Origin: Sycobia sp. Sy_11
Taxonomy: Eukaryota; Arthropoda; Insecta; Hymenoptera; Epichrysomallidae
Length of the DNA: 64,000 nt
NCBI GenBank assembly: GCA_018907035.1
Contig: JACCIC010000022.1
Coordinates: 4,578,501-4,642,500 of the forward strand
Direction: 5' to 3'
Below the pieces are notes generated by a model. The model was not told the origin of the DNA and made no database searches. It saw nothing but the letters and a program-made list of their open reading frames with translations. A program made the translations under genes and the position numbers. Below, piece by piece: positions 50,936 through 64,000 of the stretch (position 1 is the first letter of the stretch; each line of letters begins with the position of its first letter).

Positions 50936-52139
50936 GTAAGTACTGTATTCTGCTTATTGAGAATAGTTTTAATAAACCTATATGTAGATAATATACTATG
51001 AGTGTATCAATAATGCCACGTTAAAAACCAAAGTTTATTTTTTATAAAGATCGTGCGATCAAATTTAAAATTAAACAATAATGGTGTGAAAGTACCATTA
51101 TTGTTATACAGAAAAATAGGTTGGTTAAATTTAATAAAAAAATTATGGGTTAAATAAGAAACTGTAACTATAATCAACTATTTTGTTTAATTGACGAATA
51201 TCGAGTATGGATTTTAATATCTTGAGGCAGTTTTAGTAACCCATTAATTATTACCCCCTAAAGATTCTATTTCAAAACAAAAGCCCAAGGGCCAGAATGT
51301 ACGTTGTCCTATTAGACTTAGTCATGAACCTTTTGTGGATCTCCAAGTTTCTTTCGGTGATTTGTATTTCTATGCTTGGTCACTATACCAGCGTTATACA
51401 TATGTCAGTTTCGGTTTTAAGATATTTTTGCAGATATAAATCATTATCACCTATTTAATTTTCTAGGTTCTACCAATGATCCTTTTGCAAAACCATAGGG
51501 CTGATGTGATCCTGGTGCTTTTTTGCTTCAGAACATGTCTATAGTCAAATCTGCCATCCAAGAGTGCAGCGATATCTAGTTTTCTCCTAAAAATTACTTC
51601 GTGGTTCCTGAGCAACAGAATTTCTGGAAATTTTTCATTCCTACTCTCGTGCAATTTATTACTCTGCTGCTATTAGGGTTCACTAATATCTTTCTTTCGA
51701 TGTAACACCTTCCACCACCTACCTTCTATGCAACGTCAACAATCTGTCTAAATAGGTCTGTCAACAAATCTCTCTAGAATCTTAAGATGCGGTGTATACA
51801 ACCTGACAATTCTTAAGTATGAATACCTTGTAGGTCTTGAAATCAAAGGTACGTATTTAAAAATTAGTTTAATAATCTAGGTAGTTTTGTTATTTAGCTC
51901 TATCATATGATCCATGGTCTGCGAACACAATCATTATGGAGATACTACAGATATATAGCAGGAAAGTCGTGGGCCAGCGTAAACGTGAAAGCATGTAAGA
52001 GTTAAAAAGAGACAGCATAGCATAGATGATCCTCTTTCTCGCCCTCTCCTTTTGACTGACAGCATAGGTTTGGTGCGTGGGGCTCGTGTTATAAAATAAA
52101 GAGATGAGATCACCTCGGATCAATCTCCGACCCTTGTCT

Positions 52140-52141
<2 letters not shown>

Positions 52142-52204
<63 letters not shown>
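52142..52204 (+). repeat. (TC)n microsatellite
   Basis: About 31 pure TC units. Confidence 0.95.
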
Positions 52205-52208
<4 letters not shown>

Positions 52209-52794
52209 AGGTTTTACGCGTCGATCAACTGGACTTGCCTTCTCTATATCGCTCGTGAAAGCATCGAACGAGCTTCGGCGAACGCTTTCGAAGGCCAGTG
52301 ATACTTTACCCAGCTATAACTCCCGATCGTTCCACATCGGCCTCTCTTTCAAATATATAGATATATCATAACAGTACAGCGAAGGGAGTTGGCGGAAAAA
52401 AACGGTGGAGAAAGGGGGTTTAGACTTATGGATGCTGCCACATCTGCAGTCCTGGCTTTATAGTCCGCGGATTCTCATATCGCCGCAGAACCGATCTCGT
52501 TGTGGGCGCGCGAAACCGCATCATGCCGGATTAACCAGCCGACTTCCTTTCTCCTTCGAGTAATATTATTATATTCGTCGTTGTGATTTGCTTTCTTGTT
52601 GGTGGTTTTATATTTATATCTGGACACGTCACGGCCCTATCCGCGAACTCTCATATTTATAATGCATCAGCTCTGCTTACAGGTCTGAAATCCATAATAC
52701 TCATGGTGTATATACTTTTATTACGGTGAACGCACGCGTAGTGGACGAATTTAAATAAATTTGTTATTTTATTTCATACGTGTTTTAAGCGAAA

Positions 52795-52795
52795 C

Positions 52796-52875
<80 letters not shown>

Positions 52876-52901
52876 ATCTCTCACTATCTCTCTATCTCTC
52901 A

Positions 52902-52985
<84 letters not shown>
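52795..52985 (+). repeat. Long (TC)n / (TCTA) / (TA)n compound repeat
   Basis: About 150 bases of TC repeat with scattered TATC and CACT variants run into a pure TA tract (52945-52985). The 147-codon frame across it (52761-53204) reads Ser-Leu then Ile-Tyr and is a shadow. Confidence 0.95.
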
Positions 52986-52990
<5 letters not shown>

Positions 52991-55201
52991 TTTTTTCTCA
53001 TTTTTCATTTGCACAGCAAATATAGTAAATGTCTTGATATACCTTGATAGGATGACTACAAGGAGAAAAGAAGTTATAAATTCAATAGCTCAACTCTATA
53101 AAACATATGTATATAAATTAAAATTCTTCAAGCGCACGTATAAAATATGTTTTTGTCTTCAGTCATCAAAGAATAATATAGTACCGTTAGATACTTTTTC
53201 ATAAACGTAATAATCGTCTTTAATCGAAAAAAGTTGGCTTCTTCACATTTCTTTGTAGGACATTGCGTTATCTTTGCGCTTCTAAATATGAAAAAATTCT
53301 GAGTCAGCGGTTTTTCGTGCGGTCAATGCAGAGATAAGTCATCCTCTTAGAAATTGTATTTATATATAGTTATTTATTGATAAGGCATAAAAACATTTAG
53401 CGATTAGAATAATGTGTTCTAATTATGTTATCGAAAAAAGTTAGCCTAAATATTTTTTTTCTTTTAACTAGTTTCTTGTACAAAATTTTAAATCATTTTG
53501 AACTTCACAGTTATAGAGAAGAATATCATATTAGATTTTTTTAAATAGCTATAAAAAATGTAGTCCATGTTATTTGGACGATCACAAACAACTGTATTTT
53601 TATAGATCTGCTTTTAAAGGAAGAATTCAAACAAATGCTAATTATTTCATTTGTGAGAATAATATATGAGTATATGATGCTAACTGATAATATCTAATTA
53701 CAATATCCTCAACACAGTTCGCCGGTTGGACTGTCGTTTAAATTAAAAAAGCTGATTCAATGTACAGCGCATAAGTCTTTGAAGATATATTTATTGCTTT
53801 GAAGCCAGAGAACCGTGTTAAAAACACTTATATTACCATCCTTTCAGTACCCGGTAAAGAAGCATCTTATCTCTTTAGCGATTCACTCCTCCATGATATG
53901 ATCCAGTTTAGCGATGAATTTTTTTAACACAGAATATTCGTATAAAATAATATGAGGTTAATTAATAGTAGGCGATTTTTTAGAATATACTAATAATGAA
54001 GTATTCAAGTGATCGCGACTTTTTTATAAATATTCAATTGCTTATTTATTTATAAAGTTTATATAATCAAAAAGCGATACTTATTTTAATATTGACACCT
54101 TAATTTCCCGCGTATAAATTGAGCATATTGCATTACTAATAAATTAATTATAAATTATAATTATGTCGACTGTTGTGAACTAAATTAATAAATGTTTTTA
54201 TCGGTCTTACAGTCTTTATATAATAAATCATTATAATCTAATAGTAGTCAGACTATCCTTGTTTTTAATTACAGAATCTGAAATGGGAATTACTACTCTT
54301 AACAAAAAACTTAAATTATATTAAAAATTACAAATACACATTAAATAATCTATATGCTATGTTAGTCAAGGGCAACTTGACTGCCTAACTGACTAAAATA
54401 AAATATAAGTTATTCTATTTTTAATTTTTAATTTAATTTTTAATTTAATTTTTATTTTATTTTTTAGTAAAAATTCCCATTATAGATTCTACGGGGGTTA
54501 TTATATACAAGACCAGTCTGACTTTCATTATATTAGTATAGTAGATTACTGTATAAAGATCGATAAAAATATTTATTCATTTTGTATTATTTGTCAACTA
54601 TTTTCAATGATCAACGTATAATCTCGTATAAAAATTCAGGCATTATTGAATATATCTATGATTATACTCAATCGACCATAGAACATTGACTTTTCTCTTT
54701 CCTTCCTATACAAAGCTGTTGTATTAAATTAATAACTGAGTAAGTTCTTTAATTATGAAGCATACTCGTAGCACATGCTATATACTTTAATGTCCACTCC
54801 TTTGTGATTCCTGCGCCGTAAATTCGTCCACCTGTTATGATTTAGATATTTATTTATTTGTATCTGATGAAACAAAGTGGAACATAATATAATAGATTAG
54901 TACATAAATTTCCTATTAAAAAATATCATAAACATACAAAATATCACAGTAAGTCGTATTGTCAATATCGCAAAAAGTTTTAGAATGTAGCAATGACATA
55001 TATTTTTACCAAGAATCCAATGAAAGCATAAAATGTAATAAAAAGTTGTTTTTATATCTATCAGTCATTACAATAAAGCACCCCTTATACACACATTCAT
55101 AAAATTTAAGTGTAGGTGTATATGAGACGATACCAACTAAATTAGCATAGAGCGTAAATGAAATTCATCGAGCTCGAGGTAGTGTATCTATATCTCGGAA
55201 A

Positions 55202-55234
<33 letters not shown>

Positions 55235-55907
55235 CAGAGAGCGAAATGAGAACGGCTCCGGTATTCACGGGAGGGGTTTCCGATACGCTATCATAAGCAT
55301 CACGGTGACTAACGCGATCTCTACGAAAAAAATCCGCATATCTACCAACGTAAGTTCCTAATTACGTGCCGATAGTAAGAGAAAGAGAGGTAATTTCTTC
55401 GCAGATACTCATTAAAATAAGTAATGCACATCGCACGGCGCAAGCATGCGCGAATGTGTCTGTGTGTGTCTGTCTGTGTGTCTATCCCCCCTCCTCTCTC
55501 TGTGTGTGCGCGCGCGCGCAAGCGCGTGTATGTGTAGGTATTAATATCAACCTAACACGCATACACGGTAGCCTGTAAAATATTTTTCGCGAACGAGTTT
55601 GCGGGCGCGGCATTAATTACTTATATGGCTCTCTTGATAAAAATTCCCCCTTCTCTGGATCTATGAGAGCCTTCCTCGAAAATGCGGACACGCTGTTTAC
55701 GCGAAAACGACGTGGCGAGGTCGAGGAGTAGGGGCGAAGGTGAGAAGGTGGATGTGCGGGGGATAGAAAAAATCGAGCGAAAAAGCTAGAGAGTTTATAT
55801 ATATAGGTTTTAGTCCTCCGCAACATTGGCTTTTTTCCACGTGCAGCGCTTGATCCTGATATGCAGCACACTGAGTTCAACGACGTCAATATTCTATATC
55901 TATATAT

Positions 55908-55910
<3 letters not shown>

Positions 55911-55959
<49 letters not shown>
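55911..55959 (+). repeat. (TA)n microsatellite
   Basis: About 24 TA units, preceded by shorter broken TA runs from 55895. Confidence 0.95.
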
Positions 55960-55963
<4 letters not shown>

Positions 55964-58900
55964 ACATATATACATACAAGCATACCTACTCACTTCACCT
56001 CACCTCATACTTAAGAAAGTCGGCGCGAGCCGTTATATTTATGCCGCGCGGTGTGGCGCGGCCGGGAATGCGAGGGCGGAGATTTTCATTGAAGAGCTCT
56101 TTGTTTATATAACATATAGGATGTTTGAACAAATATTGGAAATCGTATTGGAATCGGGCAGACCTTATGATTTTTACATAAAATGACGAATGAATTTTTT
56201 TCTTTGACATTTGCGGACGCAATATTCGGTTTCATTACGAATGAAGAGAATAATAAAAATTAAATTTCTTTTTGTCCGTCCGTCTCTCTTCCCCTCCCAC
56301 TGACACTCTTACGCGTGAAAATCACGCTTATCTACTTGGAAGTTCGCTTCTAATTATCCAGTTCTAAATGTCTAGGCGAAAAATTTCTAACGCGAAGAAT
56401 AGCATTATGTTGATGTTTACCAAGATCTAACAGAAGTCGAAAGCTATATATTTAATCTTGGAATGCGTCGGAAGATTTTTAGCAATTTATAATGTTAAAA
56501 TGTCTTATAAGTGATGATTTTGCGAGCATTATAATTTATAGCTTTGTCTTTGACATAGTATCCTAAAATATTATTATAAATAAAAAGTGCTTTAGTAATA
56601 TCCAAAGATATTTAAAGTTTCTTTTAACGTAAGTAATCGTCTTTTTATTATTATTATTGTATTAAAAATATTTTTATCAAATAATAGTCCAAACGTCGCT
56701 GAATTATAACGTAAACAAATTTTTTACCATTAAATTATAAACCTCTGATTATTTGAATGTTGCAGTAAATACAGATATTTATTTTGGATATATTGAAAAT
56801 TTATAAGATGTGAAAAATTATTTATCATCTTTATTTCTTCTGGGTAAAACGAACTGTCAAGGAAAACAACGGCTGACCTAATTTAATTGAATAATATTTT
56901 TTAATAGTCAATTATTCGACTAGGAAAAGTATTTTTTACTATGCATTAGATTGCTTACGTAAATTTTCACTATATGTATATACTTTTGTAATTCGCCATA
57001 CATGATAGAAACGCCGCATTTGAGAGAGTCGAAAAATTGTAATTTTGTGAAATTTTATACCGGAAGGGCAGCTGAAGATAATACCTGTAATATGCGAGTG
57101 CGGTAGTCATTATCACAGGTAGAATTGATTAAAAAAAATGTCGAGCCAGAGAATGGATATGCTCATATATCACCGAAAATCTGTTAAATTGTAATGCGTA
57201 ACAAAGTCATTCACTATATTTTTCATATTTCGTCTTTGACTTTTCCTTCGTTATCCTTACAGTCAATTACTGAAATAGCTAGGAAAAGTATATATATGTG
57301 ATTTGCTTCTGCGTGAAAAAATATGACGAAAAAAAACTAATTTCTATATATTTATATATTTACGCATTAATTAGCTTTCAATACTTTCAGCACAAAAATA
57401 AATATTCAATAAAAAAAAGTAAATTAATTGTACTACAAATAAAAAAGATAGACTTTAACTTAAATAATTTAACGCAGTTGTATAGAAATTCAGTACTCCG
57501 TCATAAATTCACACACGATGGATAAGCCAAAAAGTAACACGTTCCATCATTTTCATATTAAGTAGTCGGAAGTGCAATCATTACTCTTGTGCTATTTTTA
57601 TCACTGATATAACGGAGTATACGGGGTGGCTTATTGCACTCCATATTTACTTATATATTTTATTTTGAAATAAAAAATTGAACAACAAAAATACACGTTG
57701 AAGATATAAGTCATCATACCTACATATATTTTTTATTATTTTGCTAATGGTATATGTTATTAATGATCAATCAATGGAGTTTTTTAGCTTTTAAACAGTA
57801 AAACCGGTTAAGATATTGAAAAATAGTGATGAATATATATATGTATATGAAAGTTTCTATAAGAAAGTACGAAATAAACGAACAAATTTCAAAGGGCAAC
57901 AAACGATTAAAAGGGTGACAGTGGTATTGTTTAAAATGCTAATTTAAATAATATTGTTAATGCTATAATTATAGATATTGATACAGATATCAAGCAAAGT
58001 AGCGCATGATATCTGTACGAAATCGTTCAGAAAAATATCGCTGCCCCCGGCGAAAGGTAGTATACTTCAAGCAGCCGAAACAAAGACTGTTACATTACAA
58101 ATATTGCATCGAAAATTAACGCGCGTTTCACATTTTTGCGGAGCATAGCAGCGCCATTCACCGTTATTATTTCAGAATTATGTAGGATTTTTGCTGTATT
58201 TCGGCGCTGTCGTAGAAATCGTCTTGTATCGAATGTATTGAATTGTACTGAATTGTCGGGAAATGAAATCGCGCTATAGTCTTTGCTGGTGGGCGTCGAT
58301 GTTTTTTTGTTCCAATATATCAGACGTTATACACACATTCTCGTCCCCGCGAAGCTACGATAATACAAATACTTAAAAGACTCCGTGGCGAGCACCGAAA
58401 AGAAATGAAGCGAAGGGGGAGCATCGTTCGCTGGTAAATCCGGTCGAGGGGGAAAAATTAGAATTTCAAATAAATTCCCAACCTCCTACTTGCGGACAGG
58501 ATGCAAATGATTCGCAGAATAGTCGAGAAATCAGCGATGTGCTCTCCGCGCGCGCGCGCACACATACACACGTCATCTCGCGCGGCGAGGAGATAGCCAG
58601 AGCCGCGTTCCGAAGCACAAGAGCGCGCGTGGGCGAAGCTCCTGCGCACCGGGGCGGGGGTTCTCGATATTATACGAGGACGCGAGATTAAGCATGTGTG
58701 CCTATGCGTGTGTGTTGTATATGCTTCTACTCGAGCTGCATGGATGCGGCGTGGCGACGAGAGGAAAAAAGATCGAACAGAAAGGACGAGCGGAGTAGTA
58801 TCGTGTGTAGGAGCCCGAGAGGGGCTGCATTTTCCAAGCGAGAGACTTTATTCGTTGCATATACAAATGCGCGCGATACGCGTGCAGCGTATATGTAAGT

Positions 58901-60721
58901 CTCGTGCATATATTTAGTTATGGGTGCATTTTATGTATCGGCCTCGGCTTTCAGATTTCGTCCAGCCGACGGAGATCGTAACGCGCGACTATGGGTTGGC
59001 TGATATTGCGCGCGGAACGAGGAACGAACGTACGAGAAAAATCAGAAAGAGACAGTTTATATATATACATACACGACGCGATTAAATTGAAAGAGCTGGC
59101 AAGACCGCTGAAACATTCGGTGCGCGCGAAGAGCGCTCCGATGGTCCTGAAATAAAGTAGCCGAATTGTATAAGATATACCCGTATCCGATTTACAGCGT
59201 ATAAAATCTGCCATGAACCACATTTGAACAGTTAATACGAACAGATGGTCTAAAAACAATTAATTGGTTTTATGCTCTATAAATTATAAAGATTACTTGA
59301 ACGCTCTTTATATTGGAAGTATCAGCGTTGACTATATTACTACTTATTTTGGTATAGATTAAGACGATTTCTATCAGATATATCACAATATTACTTTTAT
59401 AATCTTCATTTGACTTGATTTTCTAAAATTAATTAGTTTAATATGAATTCTTATTTAAGATTGATTAACTAATTATTAATAATTATTACTGCATATAAAA
59501 GTAAAAAACTAGTTTAGTTAAAAATTTAGATATTAATTTAAAATTTTTAAAAATTAATCTTCTTATAATATATGTTACTTTAAGTTCTATATTAATGAAT
59601 ATAATTAATTTTTTTAATTTAAATTATATTCTAAATTCTTTTTTTTGTCTGAATTGTTTTAACTCTATTTTTAAATACGAGATAAATTCAGAAAGTTCAG
59701 TTGGTATTAAATGTAGATGATCAGCGCTTATCAAAGAAGAAACAGCACTTATCAAAGAAACATGAAAAAATCAAGAACAATCTTCTACAGATATGCGGTA
59801 TTTATATTGCAGAAAATAACGAATTCGTGAGATTTCTTGTGCACGATTTCCGGGTATTAACTAAATGGCATCAATTACTTTTTTACAACATAAATCTTAA
59901 TTCTCAACTTTCAATAAGTCTTTATTAAACGAAATATAAAAGCATAGTTTTCCTTTTCTGAGAAACATTCGTCAGTATTCGCACAGATTATGCATTTAGC
60001 GCAAACTTTTTTATCAGGCGAGAAAAACGCAAAGGCTCAAATCGGATGTTATACAGTAATAAATATCGACGTGAAAGTTGAAACGATAAGTGTTTTTTTG
60101 ATAGAATGCTCTCTTCGAGACCAACAGATTTGCGGATCGAAGGAGGAATTTATTATTTTCCTCGATGGCGAATGCTTCTGTTTAAAAAAAATTTTATATC
60201 AGTACAAAATAGGAAATATGCACCAAACATCGAAATCACAAAAAGTATTCGTATAGTTTTAAGAAAAATTCTAATCCATCGAAATATACGTAAATCCTTG
60301 GTATAATAAGTTTCAGAAAAAGAGGAAAAACAAACGGAATTCACACTGTCCCATTAGAAATGATATGATTTAATGATTTTTCTTAATTGCCATTTGTGTA
60401 TAATTCCGAGACGTCATGCCACTTTAAATATAAAATATGCCCTATTCATTACGTTTCCGGAATAATTTTTAAATGTGACTCATGGGGATTAGTGCCAATG
60501 TTCATCAGTTAATGACGGCGCGGCATCTAGAACTTACTTACTAATACTGCATGAAAGTTGCATGAAAGTTTTTGGCTGTATCCTCGATTTATGAACGTTT
60601 TATAATAAATGATATGCACATAATTACGAAATTGTGAACATTGTGGTTGGCTTATGGACATTTAGGAATACAACTAAAAAGTATTTCGCAACTGCTCAAA
60701 ACATATATTGATTTTTACCGT

Positions 60722-60726
<5 letters not shown>

Positions 60727-60768
<42 letters not shown>

Positions 60769-60783
60769 ATTAAATAAATAAAT

Positions 60784-60832
<49 letters not shown>
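60727..60832 (+). repeat. Two (TA)n tracts in tandem
   Basis: Two TA runs (60727-60764 and 60789-60832) each end in the same TATAGACAATT sequence, so the unit was probably duplicated as a block. Confidence 0.9.
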
Positions 60833-60836
<4 letters not shown>

Positions 60837-61328
60837 ATTGAAAGGAAGCAGAATAATACAAGTTTCATCGCTACACAAACCGTCACATCTCCACATAAAT
60901 AAAAACGAAAAGAGATTGTACGCAACGACTATTAGGGAGAAGAAAAGGGGCGGCTGTCGGAGGTTAGCGTGGTGGCGAGGGATAAAGCATACAGCGCAAG
61001 AAAGGCATTGGGGTCTGCGCTTCGCAGCTCCGCGCAAAAATCCTCCGGTTCTCCGATATCGCTGGATAATCATGATAATAACATAGCCTGGCGCTTCTCT
61101 CCTCTTGCCTCTTGCGGTGGACAGAGGCAAAAGGATTAACATAGAAAAAGGAAGTTGGTGCAACAGCCGTGAATGAGGGGTGGGGGGAGTGCATCATTAC
61201 ACGGGCTGTAACCTCGCGCGCGTTCGTCGGCTCCGAGAGGGAAAAGGAAGTGTGCAAACTATAAAAGACCCCGCGTCGCATCACGAGTCACAGGACTTTT
61301 TTTGACACGGATGGGTAATCTCCTCTCT

Positions 61329-61372
<44 letters not shown>

Positions 61373-61464
61373 GTTTCTGTTTCTCTCAACTTTATTTTCA
61401 ATGCGATATTGAATGTCATTCTCCTATACACGTTCTAAACTGAAACTTTACGTGACAAGGGCAC

Positions 61465-61560
61465 GTTATTATTATTATTGTTGTTATTGTTGATGTTGTT
61501 GTTGATGTTGTTGTTATTGTTATCGTTATTATTATTGTTATTGTTGTTGTTATTATTATA
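61465..61560 (+). repeat. Degenerate TTR trinucleotide tract
   Basis: About 95 bases of mixed TTA/TTG/ATG units, similar in kind to the tract at 28308-28430. Confidence 0.85.
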
Positions 61561-63706
61561 ATGAAGGCATATTATTATTCATTCGCAGCGTCTTTCAACT
61601 TTGAAATGCTTTGCAGTTAGAGTTACGCGCACTATAGGAAACGCGAAAAGTTATTGATTTAGACATCATTTATTTAATTTATCATTTACAGAATTTACTC
61701 ATGCATGTTGTTGTCATTTTTATGCACACAAAGATTCAAAACTGCAAGTCCATAATTCAAATAAATAACCCCCTACCCCATGCTTTTCCCACTCTATCTC
61801 GTTCTCTCTTTTGATTTACACACTCGATATCCCCAGGAAGTTTCAACTATATTGTATATACAAAGTGGTCTGAATTTCCGAAAATTTAGTTATCTATAAT
61901 TCGAGTGCTCTCTTCTGTAATTTTCTTTCACCTGCTGCTCCTGGCTCTATCTCCTTGCGCGATAGATCGCTCATTTGCGCGTGATATTATATCTGTATAT
62001 GCTCTTCGTTATAAGGCCTTACGTGTGGCAAATAAAGATAGTGAGAAGGGGGGAGAAAGGGTGAATATACGCTCCCACGCTGCGTTCTCCCGGGCGTGAC
62101 CCCCGCTCGCCTTTATCTAACTTGTCTTATCTGTAGCGCTCGCTGTCGCCACCCCACCTCCTCTTGGAAACTCTTTCTCCTTTATACTTTCGCTCCCTCA
62201 CCCACCGCTGTTTTATACATACATACCTTTACGTAATTCTGATCGTTGCGCATTTCTGGTGCCATTGGTGCCATCCATGAGAACTTTTGGAAATATTTGT
62301 CAGATAGTTTATAGTTTTTGTTCTTTTTTAACGCAGTTACATAAACTAAATAAATTATATAAGCATTGTTATAATTTACAAAGTATTCAATTCATAATTG
62401 AAAAACTTACTTGGCTGACCTTAATACTCAAAGAGTGGATTTCAAATATTTCAAAAGTAAAAACTACTGGTTGATATTTTTGCTTATAATTTAAGCAGAT
62501 TTCACAGTGCGTCGTTCCGTTTTATACATTTAGGTCATTTTATTTAACCAAATGTAAAAAGAAAATTCTATCGTTCATATATATATATATATATATTCCT
62601 GAGTATAAAAGTTGACAATATTTACTAATGTAGTTGATGTCCAATACAAAACTTTATATCTCTGGCTCCTGTAATGCAAGAGCAATGTACTCTGTCGTTT
62701 GGAAAATTCACCGCTCTGACATTAACGAAAACTATTTTTTGAAAAAGTCAATAATTTTCATGAAAAACTCTATAAAAATTTACCTTTGTCAAATACAAAA
62801 TATCATTATACTTAAGAGAAGTGTTTGCTTGTTCACAGTGCATGCTTGTCTACTCTAATCAATTGGTGTACATGCATATATGTATGTTTTCTTTTCTACA
62901 CCACGTGTAAAGTTCGTGTATTTTAATTCTTTGTCACAAGCGGTAAAATGAGTTTTGTACTTCAAGGTACGTTAGGTTACAAATCAGATATGCCCAAAGT
63001 GTGTCTCGTTTTTGTTTTCTTCTTCTTTATTGTTTGCAGAGAGGGAGTAAAATGTGTGCTCTACGCGTCGTGTGATGAAAAAAAATATTTTTTCACTTAG
63101 ATTTTTACCTATGTGTCTTAAGGTCAAAAATTGGTTTATATATAATCTTTTAGTCTTACCTTAAATTCAAAATTGAGAAAATGATTATGAAATGATATAT
63201 TACTTATAAAGGATCATTTTAGTATCAAAAAATAGTCGCTCAGTATATCTATTATTTAAAAAAATAAAGTTATAGTTTAATAAGGTGGCGATTTTGCAGT
63301 TGAATTATCACACCTAAATTATTATACTTAAATGCTTAGTTAGAACGAATAATATTATTTATTTGCAGCTATCAATTATTTCATTGCCAGACAGTTACTA
63401 AACATTTATTTGAATTTACTATTTTTGTTTTTTCGTGATATAAAATATTCTTTTATCAGAAATAAAAGGTAATCTTGAATTATTTACAGCTTATCTAACA
63501 TAATATAACAAAGAAGCACTCCATACATTTATCGTAAACTAAGATTCTTTTCTTCTTTCTATAAGTAAATCGACTTGAGGTAATTTTGATTTTCAATAAT
63601 ATTCAACGATTTTGAGATACAAATTCGATTTCGCTTTCGATTTTCTAATAAGTAATTGTATTATCTAGCCTGACGAAATAGTAAAGATATAATGATTCAA
63701 TAATAT

Positions 63707-64000
63707 TGTCGCGCCAGTTTACACACACGAAATTTATTTAAACATTTAAGAAACAGTACGGCAAGTTAACAACTTTTGGGCTTTTTTTTCATTAGGAAAC
63801 ATAGAGGTCAACAATAATTTTACAATATACGGCTTAAATTAACTGGTTGAAAATATAAAAATATTACAAAGTCACTATACACTCTCGCTATCTATATAAT
63901 CTGCGAAACGATCCTATTGCACTATTTCGCTCTCGGCTTACGTCTCCCTACCGGCCTATCTTTATACTTCCTATTTTTCTTCGATGCAAGTCTTATAGTG
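63707..64000 (-). mobile_element. Possible LTR end of a retrotransposon (minus orientation, cut by window end)
   Basis: On the minus strand the sequence ends TGGCGCGACA at 63707, so it finishes in CA as LTRs do. An AATAAA lies about 30 bases inside that end (about 63736-63741). Further upstream on that strand is TTATATAG followed by GAGAGTGTATAGTGA, which looks like a TATA box and start region. This order matches U3-R-U5 of an LTR. No second copy, primer-binding site or coding region is within the window, so the call is tentative. Confidence 0.35.

Larger units (their letters stand above)
50936..63706 (+). other. Presumed FAM89 intron and/or downstream spacer
   Basis: After the donor GTAAGT at 50936 I found no further exon of the gene. 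The stretch holds (TC)n at 52142-52204, a TC/TA compound repeat at 52795-52985, (TA)n at 55911-55959 and twin (TA)n tracts at 60727-60832, (TC)n at 61331-61366, and a TTR-trinucleotide tract at 61465-61560. CpG-rich patches occur at about 55.3-56.1 kb and 58.0-59.2 kb. Short open frames (59701-59928, 59990-60256) have no recognised family. Confidence 0.5.

Noticed and set aside
52761..53204. 147-codon plus-strand frame
   Set aside because: It reads through a long TC and TA repeat (Ser-Leu then Ile-Tyr); the remaining part has no features.
1..64000. tRNA, rRNA and CRISPR-like arrays
   Set aside because: No B-box-like sequence with a credible clover leaf was noticed by eye, no rRNA core was seen, and the regular repeats are simple microsatellites rather than spaced repeats. 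A tRNAscan run would be decisive.

Overview
This is eukaryotic nuclear DNA, almost certainly from an insect and probably a hymenopteran. The grounds are interrupted genes with GT-AG introns, AT-rich spacers full of (TA)n, (GA)n and (CA)n microsatellites, local CpG-rich patches that are not CpG-depleted, irritans-type mariner remnants, and proteins close to insect and human orthologues. The species cannot be fixed from the sequence alone. The window is gene-poor: three genes are convincing and most long open frames are repeat shadows.

Layout. (1) 1-3512 is a decayed ~3.5 kb mobile element bounded by ~380 bp inverted repeats, with broken coding remnants inside. (2) 5872-9907, minus strand: menin (MEN1/Mnn1) in five coding exons, 605 codons plus stop, complete. 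(3) About 10.3-11.6 kb: a CpG-rich patch between two divergent genes, with an E2F-type site. (4) 15369-20153, plus strand: the APC/C RING subunit APC11 in three exons, 84 residues, complete. Between (3) and (4) lies a large fold-back palindrome (14166-14894). (5) 20.2-40.6 kb: a gene-poor stretch with microsatellites and two internally deleted mariners (26123-27024 and about 33566-34020). (6) 40.6-45.0 kb: a CpG-rich stretch that looks like promoter and 5' leader for the next gene. (7) 45125-50935, plus strand: the first two coding exons of a FAM89 (leucine repeat adapter protein 25) homologue carrying a long disordered N-terminal extension; its last exon(s) were not found and probably lie past the window. 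(8) 50.9-64.0 kb: presumed intron or spacer, ending in what looks like one end of an LTR at 63707.

Functionally, menin (chromatin scaffold for MLL/Trx complexes) and APC11 (catalytic RING of the cell-cycle ubiquitin ligase) are housekeeping regulators arranged head to head. The FAM89 homologue is a probable cytoskeletal-kinase adaptor. Nothing suggests the three act in one pathway. No operon, CRISPR or convincing tRNA/rRNA gene was seen. Exon borders were set by hand from reading-frame continuity, GT/AG signals and recalled family sequences, without alignment software.
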